NCBI GenBank assembly: GCA_038501625.1
Contig: JAZAYU010000005.1
Coordinates: 8,122,001 to 8,186,000 of the forward strand
Length of the DNA: 64,000 nucleotides
Source of the DNA: Corbicula japonica
Taxonomy: Eukaryota; Mollusca; Bivalvia; Venerida; Cyrenidae
Direction: 5' to 3'
Shown in pieces: positions 1-11,102 of the stretch. Under the pieces are notes generated by a model that had not been told where the DNA came from, made no database searches, and saw nothing but the letters and a program-made list of their open reading frames with translations. How positions within the stretch are numbered: the stretch's first letter is position 1; each line of letters starts with the position of its first letter. A program made the position numbers and the translations under genes.

Positions 1-594
1 ATGTGAAGAACCATAAAAAAGATAATGCAAACATTGGAAGGACAGTAACATTAAGGGAATTCTTTTTCAATCACTTTCGATCCTCCAGGCTCATGGCACA
101 TAAAAATTTGCAGTGTTAATTGAACCTTAACATAAAGTCATACATACCGATAAAATATCAGCAATAACAGCGTTCTGGTATCAAAATAAAAAAGCCGTAT
201 ATAAAATACCGTATGCTGCTCCAAATTACCGACAAAGTACCATTTACCAGACTTTAGTTATCTTGAAAATTACACTAAAGCCAATCGTAGCCTGCTTCAA
301 CTACGGAATGAAGTGGTTTGTGAAAAAATATCCAAAACTGAAGCTAAAGAGCATTAAAATACTTAAATACAACACTTCTTTTAAGCAACTCCCCTTCAAC
401 TTCAATTCCAAATGATATAAGAAATGATGTGATTGAAATATGTGTGTAAATGTTGCAATGGTTTGTGTTTGTGATTTGTTTATTTGTGAAGTTCATTCCA
501 CATTAAAATAGAATGCATGCAAGTTTTACTGACAGATTTATGACTGTCCTTAACTAGGATCAGGCTAAATACAGACATATTTATTGATAAAAAA
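1..594. other. AT-rich non-coding stretch
   Basis: No open frame of useful length, splice-flanked coding segment or clear repeat is visible here. It leads into the 60-bp tandem repeat that follows. Confidence 0.4.
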
Positions 595-1030
595 ACACCT
601 CTTTGGAGAAAAGTGGTTTCAACCCAAGCATATCATAGTGTACAATTTCCACATCCTATCTCCGCTGTGAAGAAAACTGGTTCAAGCATACTTCATACTT
701 GTTCCACATTGCTTCTCTGCTTTAATGAAAACTGGTTTCAACCCAGGCATACAGTGTAATGCATCCACAACCCATTCTACTTGAAAGAAAACTGGTTTCA
801 ACCCAGGCATAAAGCATCATAACTTCTTCAAAAACTATCTCTTTAGAGCAAACTGGTTTCAACCCAGGAATACAGTGTACTTCATCCACAACCCTCTCTA
901 TTACAGGAAAATTGGTTTCAACCCAGGCATATAGTGTACTTTATCCACAACCCATCTTTACTTTGGAGAAAACAAGTTTCTACACAGGCATACAGTGTAC
1001 TTCATCTACAACACATCTCTCAATACAGAA
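595..1030. repeat. Degenerate ~60-bp tandem repeat
   Basis: About seven imperfect copies of a unit of roughly 59-63 bp are seen, each containing a version of AACTGGTTTCAACCCAGGCA followed by CAGTGTACTTCATCCACAAC. Copies begin near 610, 670, 728, 788, 850, 909 and 968. An 86-residue open frame over the last copies only reflects the repeat and is not considered a gene. Confidence 0.85.
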
Positions 1031-1819
1031 CTGTGTTTCTGAAATGAAATTTCTTAATATCCTGGTTAACAGTTTGGTAGTTTATGCCTCAAAGTGGAAG
1101 AACTTCACAAATAAACTCGCTCAAAGATTGATCAAAAAGTTATTAATTCCACCAAAACTTCTAGATTTATGAAACAATGGAAAATTCAGCTTCCTGTTAT
1201 TCAAGCTCAACAGTGATTTTTAAATTTCTGAGAAAACATATTTTTCATTTAATTTGAAATCTGTGAGCAGCATTAAAAAAAAACAAACTAACATGCAGCA
1301 AATAAAATTAAATGACGTCATAACCTTAACAATAAAATACAGCATTAAAGTGTCCGAAACAAAAAATGTTGGACCAAGTCAATATCTAAAACCACTATTT
1401 TTATTTCGGACACAGTTGTTAAGAAGCATGCAACACAACAGTTTTTGTGTGAAGGAGTTGTTTGTGAGTGTTGATGTGAAAATGTGTTTGAATCACTTCA
1501 AATGTGTATATTTATCACTTCAAGGGGTTAAGTCCATGGTACCAAGTGTGCCATATTGGACTTTGGTTCAGGGCAAGAACAAGAACAATTCAACTTTGCA
1601 AACAGTGTTAGTTCAAGCTCTTACCTCTGATCTTCATCTCAGGTCCCCCACCAGTCCACCTGCTCTAGTCTCCACTTCTCCAGATACAGGATGTCTCCTC
1701 TACTTGTAACACTTACCGTATGTGTGTTGTATCATGTTTACCCAAATCTCAAGGCAATTTCACTGCCCAAAATGAATATATTGGTCTTAATGTTGAGCGT
1801 AGCTAACATCATGAAAAAA

Positions 1820-1985
1820 CTGACAACTTTGTTGCTGACATCACCAAGTTACTGACAACTTCCCACATTTGCCAACGTCAAGTAACTGACAACTTTGTTG
1901 CCTACATCACAAAGTAACAGAAAACTTCCAATATTTGCCAACATCAAGTAACTGACAACTTTGTTGCTGACATCACAATGTCAGA
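1820..1985. repeat. Short ~72-bp tandem repeat
   Basis: Two and a half copies of a unit carrying CTGACAACTTTGTTGCTGAC, then CATCAC and a stretch like ACATTTGCCAAC. Copies differ by scattered substitutions, so the array is old. No gene overlaps it. Confidence 0.75.
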
Positions 1986-2730
1986 AATGCCATTCTACAT
2001 GTCCATCAAAGACTGAAAATGCACCACTTTTAATCACATTTTGTTACAAAAAGGGGTTCTAGGCTATATTGTATGTACTTCATAAAGCAGCTTACACATA
2101 GGTCTTATTCTGTGTTTTTCAAACGAAGTGATCTGCCTTGCCTATCCAGCAAGGAATGAGCTTTTCCAACAAGCACATCTATGCTTTTGTATAACAAGCA
2201 ATGTCTATCAATGCTGTGTATTTTCACCAAATTAGCCACAATGTACCACTTGCAACAAGTACTGCAGGTGTGCCGTTGCCTATCTACCAATGATGTGCCT
2301 TTTCCAACATGTATTTGCATATCGAGCTATGGTTTGCTTTTCCTTGTTAACAAAGGACTGTGCTGCCTAACTAACAATAGTATGTCTTATCTATCTACCA
2401 ATGCTGGGTCATTCCTTACAAGTATAAAAGGATACAGTGATGAGAGTTCTGAAAGTTAAAGACATGGCATACACAAAATATCATCAAATTTTACAGTGTT
2501 TAAGGTTATGACGTCATTTAGTTGGATAAAAAGACATCGTGACATTTCAGCAGTTTATCATAGCACATGTGCTATCAATTGAAATAAGTATGATTATCAA
2601 CTTAAAATCAAGTGTCGAATTTGCTAAAAGTCAGGATATCTTAATACCCCATTAAACAGGTTTTACTCACAGGACTTCTTATGGTCTTGCCTATCTTGAA
2701 GCAAGTCCTTCCAATGAATTACACAACACT

Positions 2731-2796
2731 AAGTATGAATGTCCTCATACTAAGTCACAATTAAGTATGAATGTTCTCATACTAAGTCACAATCAC
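2731..2796. repeat. Two-copy 33-bp direct repeat
   Basis: AAGTATGAATGTCCTCATAC followed by TAAGTCACAATT occurs twice in tandem with one or two changes. The flanks up to 2940 are AT-rich with nothing else recognisable. Confidence 0.7.
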
Positions 2797-2940
2797 ATGA
2801 TGTGTTCTCGAATTCTTTGGGCCTGGTTCTCGACACTTGAACTCTTCTAAAAAAATCTGCAAGCATAAAAAATTCATTTTAAAATAGTCTGTTTCTTTAC
2901 ATTTAGCATGTAAAGGTTGTCAAATTCCGCAAATGAATAA

Positions 2941-3112
2941 GCCTTTACTCCATATATATATATCAATTATACACACAATTTTCACATGTGCCACCAGTGT
3001 ATATCCAGATCAGCCAGCACATCCATGCATTTTGATCAAGATCTGAATTTTTTGGGTCAGTAATAACAGTGCAGATCCTAGTCAGATGGCAAGGTTACTG
3101 TTGTCGAAGATT
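2941..3112. mobile_element. Family-1 MITE, right end eroded
   Basis: Begins with the family terminus CTTTACTCCATATATA and contains the conserved core GTGTATATCCAGATCAGCCAGCAC and a second core with CAGTGCAGATCCTAGTCAGA, but the right terminal inverted repeat is not recognisable. It is a decayed copy of the TTAA-type family described at 46676-46907. Confidence 0.7.
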
Positions 3113-3417
3113 AAATTCTCCATGCAGATGATATATTCCTAGTATTAAGTTAATAGAACAAATACTTTGAAAATGAAAAGCAACATTAATTTTCATATTT
3201 AATTAATTTTAAAGGGGCATAACTCAAATTATTCAAACATTAATTATCATTCTTGTCAAGCAGATATATCATGCCAGTGATATATTACAAGTATTAAGTT
3301 AGAACATACTTTTAGAGTTATAAGCAACATAACCGTTCATATTGAAGTCATTTGAAAGGAGCACCACTCATAAAGTGGTGAAATAGGAGTTATTATTCTT
3401 GTTGTCACAGATGACAT

Positions 3418-3657
3418 ATTTACCCTTTACTCCATATACAGATTTTATTGCATGTGTGGCCAGTGTAGATCCAGATCAGCCAGTTATCTGTAAGCCTGAT
3501 CAGGATCTGCACTGTTTGCTCAGAAATACTTTTAAACATAACAAATGAAAAAGTGAACACTGGAGACCCTGAACAGATGACATGGGTGTGCCAGCTGATC
3601 TGGATCTACACTGTTAGCAAATTGAATAAAATGTGTAAATATGGAGAAATGGGTTTA
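3418..3657. mobile_element. Family-1 MITE with TTTA target duplication
   Basis: Left end reads TTTACCCTTTACTCCATATA and right end reads ATATGGAGAAATGGGTTTA, so a 4-bp TTTA flanks both sides of CCC...GGG inverted termini. Both GATC-rich cores are present. A matching non-TTAA duplication supports the 4-bp target-site size of this family. Confidence 0.85.
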
Positions 3658-4507
3658 AGTCATTTGATTAATTTCAAAATAAAGTATACTGATTTGGTAA
3701 AACAACATACCCAAGCTTAAATAATTGAAGTGCACCATTGTTCCCTAGTCTACTAATTGGTTGAAGAATTACAATGTACAGCCAGTAAAGAGCCTTTAAC
3801 TTTTCTTCTGCCTGAACCAACTTTCTGTCTAAACCCAAGCATAACTGAAAATGTTGAAAAACAAAATATACAAGAAGATTAAAAATATGTGGGTTATGAT
3901 TTGTGACATTTAAAATAAAGTCTTCAATGGTATAAAAATAAATGTGAATATACCTCACTATGGCCACTTGGTAGGTGACATTATCCCTATAAGTGACCAT
4001 TTATTTCAAATTACATTATCAACAAAAAGTCGGCAGCCAGGTGAAAAAATGCAAGAAATGCTTTTAATAATATTTGTAAGTTTGGTAAAATTTCAAGACA
4101 ACAATAACGTTAATATTTGATAAAAAATAGTGTAGACTTTTCACCCATGAAAAATCCGTTGCATCATATCGTGTTTTTTTTTCTGTAAACATACCAAAAA
4201 TCAATTAAATGTTCAACGCTTATCTGTTACCAATTAAAATGCCACAAGTTGCACGTTTTTTTTTCAATAATTTGCAAATAAAATTTAAAATTTCTACCTT
4301 TTAAATCTTTCGCGGCTCCAAAACTTCTTCTCAGCTTGGCACCTGCAGCAGAAGACCGCAGACTGGTCCGAACTGGAATTCTCAGGAAGCACCTGTCAAA
4401 TGTGCGTTATTTTAATTATAGAACGTGATGTTAATTTCATTTGACATATTGGCGGGAATTGCAACGTGTTTTATGGTAAACAAAACAATGATCCCAAATG
4501 AATCCGT

Positions 4508-4576
4508 CAATGAAATATTGAAAAATGCTTCAATATCAAAAATAAAAATATTGAAAAATGCTTCAATATCAAACAT
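4508..4576. repeat. Two-copy palindromic 33-bp repeat
   Basis: The segment AATATTGAAAAATGCTTCAA with TATC occurs twice with a short spacer, and each copy is itself a dyad (ATATTGAA...TTCAATAT). It lies in a small open frame that has no other coding character. Confidence 0.7.
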
Positions 4577-4669
4577 GGTATTGATGAACGGGCTGTACCA
4601 GACTATTCAACACACTGAGATTATTACACTTCGTCCCATAGTGAACACCTTACTTAATTATGGATAGTT

Positions 4670-4900
4670 ACAACAATGGGCGGGGGGGATCACTCGAAAT
4701 ACACAGGGCGGGTTCCAGAGGTAGTTCAGTCGAGTTGCTTAAACCCCCTTTCTGGGCTGCAATATTTAATTAATATTTAATTTTCATGGAGATTTTTGCC
4801 AGAAAATTGAAAGTTATATGTAACCACCCTTAGCCCCGCTTTCTGGAAATCTTTCATTCGACCCTGCCCTGTGACCATATGCATATGACCCGGCCGTTTT
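4670..4900. other. Low-copy dispersed repeat fragment
   Basis: A stretch with GGTTCCAGAGG...CCCCCTTT and GCAATATTTAAT resembles a second piece at about 13580-13700, in the same orientation. Both look like remnants of one old dispersed element. No open frame or terminal repeats could be defined. Confidence 0.4.
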
Positions 4901-5481
4901 AGAAGAGCTGTGATTTAGTTTGTTTTAAGCACTCATTCAACTTCCTTCTACTTTGAAAGATGATGACACCACTACCAAAAACAAAGAAGCATGAAATGTT
5001 CTCCAGATTTTCCCTTCGTATCGCCCAGCATCGCTATCTCCGCTCCCCCGACTAAAGAACAGCTTTGAAATCGGGTTTATTCACCCAGGATCGTATTAAT
5101 CTACATGACTATTGGTTATGCGTTGCAAAAATCATCAAGCAATACTAGTATGTTCGGAAAGAGGTCCGACGGCAACAACCAGGATATTTGGTTTAAACAG
5201 TATTTATTTCAAATAATACATATAAATCGATGTATAACAGAGCAAGACAAAACATATATATTTGAGAGGATGAGAAAACAAGCTATCAGATGATAACTTA
5301 TATTAATTCAATTTAATTTTTCAGGATATTTAATATGTGTAATTCAAGAGACTGGTTAACGCGTTTTCCGTAGTCAAACTAATTTAAACATTTACCGCTT
5401 ATCATCCGAATTAAACTTGACGAACTTATCCAGTCTAGGAGGAGGGAGGAGGCGTGGGTGTACGCTGACAGTAATAGATAC

Positions 5482-5692
5482 AGGGTCCAATATTATAAAA
5501 CTGGGAATGGGGACCAGTCACGAATCTCAAGCATCTGATTGGCTGCAATGGAAACTTGTCTTGTTAATGGACTCATCACCATTTCAGCCTTGAGATTTGA
5601 GATTGGACAAGTCGCTATTCCTGCCAAACAGATGATTGAGATTTGAGACTGGTCTCCAATCTTAGTTTTATTATCTTGGGACCTGTTTTATT
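5482..5692. mobile_element. Family-2 palindromic MITE, longer variant
   Basis: Starts with GGTCCAATATTATAAAACTG and ends with CTTAGTTTTATTATCTTGGGACC, the family-2 termini. It holds the usual CTCAAGCATCTGATTGGCTG half-stem and its inverted partner, but has extra internal sequence. See 52790-52932 for the reference copy. Confidence 0.8.
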
Positions 5693-5699
5693 TTTCTTT

Positions 5700-7590
5700 A
5701 TCGAGACCACAACTAAAGCTTTGCACCCTCAAGCAACGGATCAAAGTGAGTATAGCAATATAAAAAGGGCAACTGCACCGACAGACAGTGACACCGATCC
5801 ATGAACCCCCACCCCCTGATCACACCCGCAACCCTGACATGGTGCGAGGATAGATGATGTAGGGTGTCTTTTTTAATTACACTATATTACCTTGATCAAT
5901 ATTCTCTTACCAGACATCGATGAAGGGTCTAGAGGGAACTACACCGATGCATCCTCCCCACACCAACCCAGTCATACGGACATACAGACACGCATTGTCA
6001 ACGAATTTATTCAATCAATACGCATGGGTTAGCTTCGAAATCCGAAAAATAATTTACATCTTGACAAAATTATTCCACGAGGTGATGGGGCGGTGTGGTT
6101 GCGGGGGAACAACTCTGCGAAAATGTGGGGTGGGGTCTCAAATACCAATTTGAATGTGAAATGTGGAAGAAATGTGGTCTAAGGGGGTAGAGTGTCGGAA
6201 TCCGAATCCGGAGACCACGGGTTTGATTTCCACCAGGGATGAGATTCGTCTGCAGTTTCCATATCCCAGGAAGCAGTCATCATGCGTGATTATTAAAAGT
6301 TGCAAGAACTTATTTCACAAACGTAAAATAAATCACTTTAAACTAAACTATTATTGTAGCTTCCCAAATAATTAAGTGGTTACGGTTATTTATATGTATT
6401 TCAAATATTTTTTTTTCATGCATACAAATATAACAGAAACATGAAATAATAACTTACGGAGAATGAAAGTGTGCGAACAGGTCAAAGCACAGGGCTAATT
6501 TCTGTGCAGTTACTGCTTGTCCGTGTTAAAATTTTTGTCGCCGAGCCTATTTTCCGCTTTTCTTCGGTTTAAGGATATTAACATCACATGGTCGTTTCTT
6601 TTTCAGTTCGACAAGATACTGATTGTTTTCTGGAAATGTTTGTCTCGCTTACAACCAAAACCCAAAATGGCGACTGGGCTTTATAAGGCGCACAATTCGT
6701 GCAATTTTGACAGCTTTAGCAAAAGCCCGCGAACATGGCCCGCAGACATCTTAAAATCAGACAGTTCCTGCTCATTTTACAGATTCTAAGCCAGGCCAGG
6801 CCCCTTTGCTGATGTGAGAGCAATTATAACACATTATTTGATTGCTGAACGTCGAAACCAGTTTTTGATTGGTTATTTGATATTTGATTGACATTACATC
6901 TGGAAACTTCATTTCGCTCAAAAGAAAAAGAAAGGTATAGTCTTTACTGCATAATCATACACACTTTCCATGTTTTCCACGTGCATCTTTACTAATAACA
7001 GTAAATCTAGCTATCTACTTCATTGAATGCAGTAACTAATCCTGCCCATTCAATTGACCATCAATCAAAACGAATAATTTCTTTAAGAAAACAATATGCA
7101 GAACAGATAATGAACTTTTTCTCTTTGGTAAAAAATTCAGAGGTCCCTTTGCGGGGTGGGGGTGGGATTGAGTTAGGACGGGGAGTGGGGAGAGGGGGTT
7201 GTCACACAGTTTGCCATTTCCTTTAACAAAAAAACAGAGGGGTTTGGGGAGGGGGGAGGGGTGTAGCGCGTTAGGCGTAACCTTTTGTGTCAAAGAGCTG
7301 TTTATTTGTAATAGTGTTGTTACAAAGTAGAAGTTTGTAATCCAGGGTAGGGGGTAGATCAAGATCTGAATTGGTAATATAATTGAAAAAGACGAACGTC
7401 CCATCCAGCGCTTACAGTTTTCTTGATAAATTTTAAAACCGATATGAATATTTTGTCAAAACAGTGCGTGTTTTTAATCAGAAATACATAAAAACGTGAA
7501 TATGATAGATGCCCAGTAGCACCCCAAAGCACCACAAGGTCTAAACATGTTCAAGATACGTTACACGCTCTCATGTGGATGCTACCAATT
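5700..7590. other. Gene-free stretch
   Basis: Apart from the SINE-like piece at 6165-6365 and G-rich low-complexity tracts near 7150-7260, no coding exon or element was recognised. The small open frames here are short, lack family-like motifs and overlap low-complexity DNA. Confidence 0.4.
6165..6365 (+). mobile_element. Possible tRNA-derived SINE remnant
   Basis: A head of about 75 bp looks like a decayed tRNA: TCTAAGGGGGTAGAGTGTCGG resembles an A box and GGGTTTGATTTCCACCAGGG resembles a B box with the spacing of a tRNA. The following 120 bp are unrelated AT-rich sequence. No clean cloverleaf could be drawn, so this is offered as a SINE-like relic rather than a tRNA gene. Confidence 0.35.
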
Positions 7591-7595
7591 TTATG

Positions 7596-7732
7596 ACCCA
7601 TATCATAAACCTATGGATGGAGACCAGTCTCAAATCGCAAGCATCTAGTCTTGTCTAGACTAGTCTCCATTTTAGCCAATCAGAGGTTTGAGACTGGTCT
7701 CTAATCTCAGTTTTATGTTCTTGGGCCCTGTG
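7596..7732. mobile_element. Family-2 palindromic MITE
   Basis: Carries ACCAGTCTCAAATCGCAAGC, a degenerate central part and the inverse GAGGTTTGAGACTGGTCTCC, ending at TTATGTTCTTGGGCCC. It abuts the next copy, sharing the GGGCCC junction. Confidence 0.8.
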
Positions 7733-7862
7733 CCCAAGATAATCATAAATTGGAAAAAAGACTCAAACTTGAAGCATCTGACTGGCTGACATGAAGACAA
7801 GTCTGGATTTCAGCCAATCAGATTCTTGAGATTTGCGACTTGTTTTATGATATTGGGCCCTG
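7726..7862. mobile_element. Family-2 palindromic MITE, adjacent copy
   Basis: Begins GTGCCCAAGATAATCATAAA and ends TTATGATATTGGGCCC, with two opposed CCAAT-type half-stems (GACTGGCTGACAT and TTTCAGCCAATCAG). It lies directly next to the copy at 7596-7732. Confidence 0.8.
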
Positions 7863-8078
7863 CCTTGTGTTGTCATCTATCACTATGTTTTATAAATAAA
7901 TGCATCACCCTCTGCAAATGTAGGGATAGCCTCTCATGTGTACGCTGGTTTCGTAAAGTTTATATTTTAGAGAAATACGAGACACCAAACATCCTGCGCG
8001 TTGTTTTATCTAATGCACACATGCTCCTGGTTAATAGTTTCTTAAGCCTTGAGATAAGTCTCAAACTCACAAACCTGG

Positions 8079-8182
8079 GCCCAAATCATAAACTAAGTTT
8101 TGAGACCAGTCTCAAATCTCAAGCATCTGATTGGCTAAAATGAAGACAAGTCTTCAGATTTAGCTTTATAATCTTGGGCCAT
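8079..8182. mobile_element. Family-2 MITE, shortened right arm
   Basis: GGGCCCAAATCATAAACTAA at the left and TTTATAATCTTGGGCC at the right bracket one intact left half-stem; the right half-stem has a deletion that removes its CCAAT box. Confidence 0.8.
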
Positions 8183-8289
8183 GTTACGGCTTGGATTTAA
8201 CGTATTGAGTCTCTGGTGGAAATTTCTCAATACATGCCTTACATGACTGGGATTTTTTTAACGAGAGAAGTGCACAAACGAGTGCATAT

Positions 8290-8760
8290 TTACAGTCGGA
8301 ATTTTTAAACAAAATTTCTGAGATATCGATGGTATTCAAACCAAACAAATGCGTTTGAAATTGGGTTTCTCACGTTATTTTTTCATAATTCTAGGATATT
8401 TACTTGCCAACGGACTAAGGGAGGCAACTCAAATACAATGAATATTATGTACACCAGTAGTTGTCTCTCGTGTTAAGAAGGTAAAGCAATGACATTCTGC
8501 GACAGAAGAGTGAGACCATATATAAATTCTGTGCTTTATAAGTAAATCTAATTGAGAGGATCGGTCCAGCGGATTAAGTAATATTCTGAAGCAGACCTAT
8601 TAGTTTCCTGAAAAGAGCATTTAGGATCAAAGTAAATTTTGTTTTATTTCTATCAAACTTTACATTTTCTTTTATTTCTGTAATTTAAGTAGATGATGTT
8701 TTGCCCTGATGTCATCTATTACAATGTTTTATAAACATCATCCAATCAGATGCTTATGAT
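8290..8760. repeat. Segmental repeat, copy A
   Basis: The segment with CCAACGGACTAAGGGAGGCA and the following CTCAAATACAATGAATATTATGTACACC recurs at 9300-9670 (about 90 percent alike by eye) and, more diverged, at 10590-10870. It ends shortly before the triplet microsatellite, as copy B does before a shorter TCA tract at 9674. Confidence 0.8.
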
Positions 8761-8772
8761 TTTTGACTGAAC

Positions 8773-9094
<322 letters not shown>

Positions 9095-9299
9095 GTTTAT
9101 ACAACCCTGTTTGGTTGCGGACATCGTATGAAAAAACAATATGAAAGAAACTGGTGGTTTAAGCTCTCTCACAAACATCCGCTCTATGCTGACATGTATA
9201 AAGAAGGAACCAATTGGTTACATCACATTTTTACTAACTATTTAAACGCATCTTGCAACTAAGTTACTCTCAAAGAATAGAACAAAAGAACATTTATGC

Positions 9300-9671
9300 G
9301 ATTTGAAAATTGGGTTTCTCATGTTGAAAATAATTCTGCATAATTCGCCAACGGACTAAGGGAGGCAACTCAAATACAATGAATATTATGTACACCAGTA
9401 GTTGTCTCTCGTGATAAGAAGGTAAAGCAATGCCATTCTGCGACAGAAGAGTGAGACCATATATAAATTCTGTGCTTTATAAGTAAATCTAATTAAGACG
9501 GTCGGTCCCGCGGATATGGTAATATTCTGAAGCAGTTCCTTTAGTGGTATGGAAAGTGCATTTAGGATCAAAGTGCATTGTGTTTTATTTCTGTAATATA
9601 ACAAGATTTTTTTTTTGACTGATGTCATCTTTTACAATGTTTTATAAACATCACCCAATCAGATGCTTAAG

Positions 9672-9702
<31 letters not shown>
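9300..9702. repeat. Segmental repeat, copy B, with TCA tract
   Basis: Second copy of the 8290-8760 segment, including CACCAGTAGTTGTCTCTCGTG and GCGACAGAAGAGTGAGACCA. It ends with CATCACCCAATCAGATGCTT and a (TCA)n tract at about 9674-9702, mirroring the junction of copy A with its microsatellite. Confidence 0.8.
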
Positions 9703-9703
<1 letters not shown>

Positions 9704-9737
9704 TTTTAGTCATTGTTTCAACATCCATGAGCCCACA

Positions 9738-9900
9738 GCGACAAAAAATGATTGACAGCAAAATCAATTTGGAAGTAAAATGCAGCGTCTTTTGATTGGA
9801 GCGGCAGTTCTAACGGCCGTCGCATGACAAAAAACGTGGTCGGCGTCTTGTGAAGTGCTGCAGTGCACCAGTTTCTTTACTACAAATTTCGATTTCTGTA
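9738..9900. mobile_element. TIR element X, partial (inverted orientation)
   Basis: Reverse-complement match to the left part of the element at 59674-60690: shared blocks include CGTCTTTTGATTGGAGCGGC and CTTGTGAAGTG plus the terminus TTTACTACAAATTTCGATTT. The terminus is then continued by the long hairpin at 9867-10019. Confidence 0.7.
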
Positions 9901-10019
9901 AGATATTGACCAGATATTAACCCAGCGAGCAACCTCTGTAAGCACTGCAGAGGTTGCTCGCTGGGTTAATATCTGGTCAATATCTTATTGAAATCGAAAT
10001 TTGTAGTAAAGAAACTGGT
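9867..10019. repeat. Long hairpin, copy 1
   Basis: Arms 9867-9937 and 9949-10019 are almost perfectly complementary (ACCAGTTTCTTTACTACAAA pairs with TTTGTAGTAAAGAAACTGGT) around an 11-base loop, GTAAGCACTGC. A transcript would fold into a stem of about 70 bp. The arms end in the terminal sequence of element X. Confidence 0.95.
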
Positions 10020-10266
10020 GATTTGAATTCTCCCACAAACGTCCGCTCTATCCGGATGTATAAAGTAGAAACAAAATGACGTGTTTTTATCCCATGCAAA
10101 CAATCTACTTAATTAAACACATGCTGAAACTTAGGCACTCTCAAAGTATTGAACATAAGAAAATGTAATTATTTAAAAATTGTGTTTTACACTAACGTTG
10201 AAAATGGATCTAACGGCCGTCGCATGACAAAAAACGTGGTCGGCGTCTTGTGAAGTGCTGCAGTGC

Positions 10267-10422
10267 ACCAGTTTCTTTACTACAAATTTCGATTTCTGTA
10301 AGATATTGACCAGATATTAACCCAGCGAGCAACCTCTGTAAGCACTACAGAGGTTGCTCGCTGGGTTAATAATATCTGGTCAATATCTTATTGAAATCGA
10401 AATTTGTAGTAAAGAAACTGGT
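10267..10422. repeat. Long hairpin, copy 2
   Basis: Second copy of the hairpin in the duplicated unit. It differs from copy 1 by a loop change and a 3-bp insertion in the right arm (TTAATAATATCTGG), which leaves a small bulge. Confidence 0.95.
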
Positions 10423-11102
10423 GATTTGAATTCTCCCACAAACATCCGCTCTATCCGGATGTATAAAGTAGGAACAAAATGACGTGTTTTTATCCAATGC
10501 AAACAATCTACTTAATTAAACACATGCTGAAACTTAGGCACTCTCAAAGTATTGAACATAAGAAAATGTAATTATTTAAAAATTGTGTTTTACACTAACG
10601 TTGAAAATAGATCTACATAATTCTGTGATATTTACTTGCCAACAGACAAAGGGAGGCAACTCAAATATATTGAAAATTCTATACATCAGTAGTTGTCTCT
10701 CAGGTAAAGAAGGTATAGAAATGACTTTATGTGGTTGTAGAGTTGGGCTATATTTACGTTCTGTGCTTTATAAGTAATTTTAGTTGAGACGGTCGGTCCC
10801 TCGGAGATGGATTTAATCTGAAGAAGGACCGTTCTTCAGAATTATAATGCAATTTATTTTATTTCTGTGATTTAAGTGCAGCAACTGGCGAATGCAGCAA
10901 CCTTCTTTATCTGGTAAGTCAAATCATTCACTAATGCAGTATCCTTCAATATCCTGTAACTCATACTGCATCATTTGTCACTTTCAAGGTAGGACATTCT
11001 TCCCGACATTTTTCAGATAACCAGTTATATCCTTTTAAAAATTCCGCTTCTGGCGTTTATCAAGAAAGGTTTATCTAAAAGGATATGAACAGTTGCTTCC
11101 TA

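Larger units (their letters stand above)
9809..10615. repeat. 400-bp tandem duplication
   Basis: Two copies offset by 400 bp (about 9809-10208 and 10209-10615) start with TAACGGCCGTCGCATGACAA and differ by only a few substitutions and a 3-bp insertion. Each contains the hairpin described separately and a 190-bp tail containing CGCTCTATCCGGATGTATAA. The near identity shows the duplication is recent. Confidence 0.9.

Noticed and set aside
1254..1709. 151-residue plus-strand open frame
   Set aside because: No recognisable domain, biased AT-rich codons and no supporting signals; treated as chance.
1615..1710. Possible minus-strand terminal exon reading GDILYLEKWRLEQVDWWGT then stop
   Set aside because: The upstream acceptor is not pyrimidine-rich, the family is not recognised and no partner exon was found.
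3674..4000. 108-residue minus-strand open frame
   Set aside because: Hydrophobic, AT-driven composition, no family motif, and only partly flanked by splice-like signals.
4300..4400. Possible minus-strand exon reading CFLRIPVRTSLRSSAAGAK between an AG and a GTAGAA donor
   Set aside because: No in-frame start is available upstream and it cannot be joined in frame to the next plausible exon-like piece at about 3730-3845, which meets a stop. It could be an untranslated exon.
7036..7404. 122-residue minus-strand open frame
   Set aside because: Composed largely of G/C-rich low-complexity sequence (Pro/Leu-rich), no motif, no splice context.
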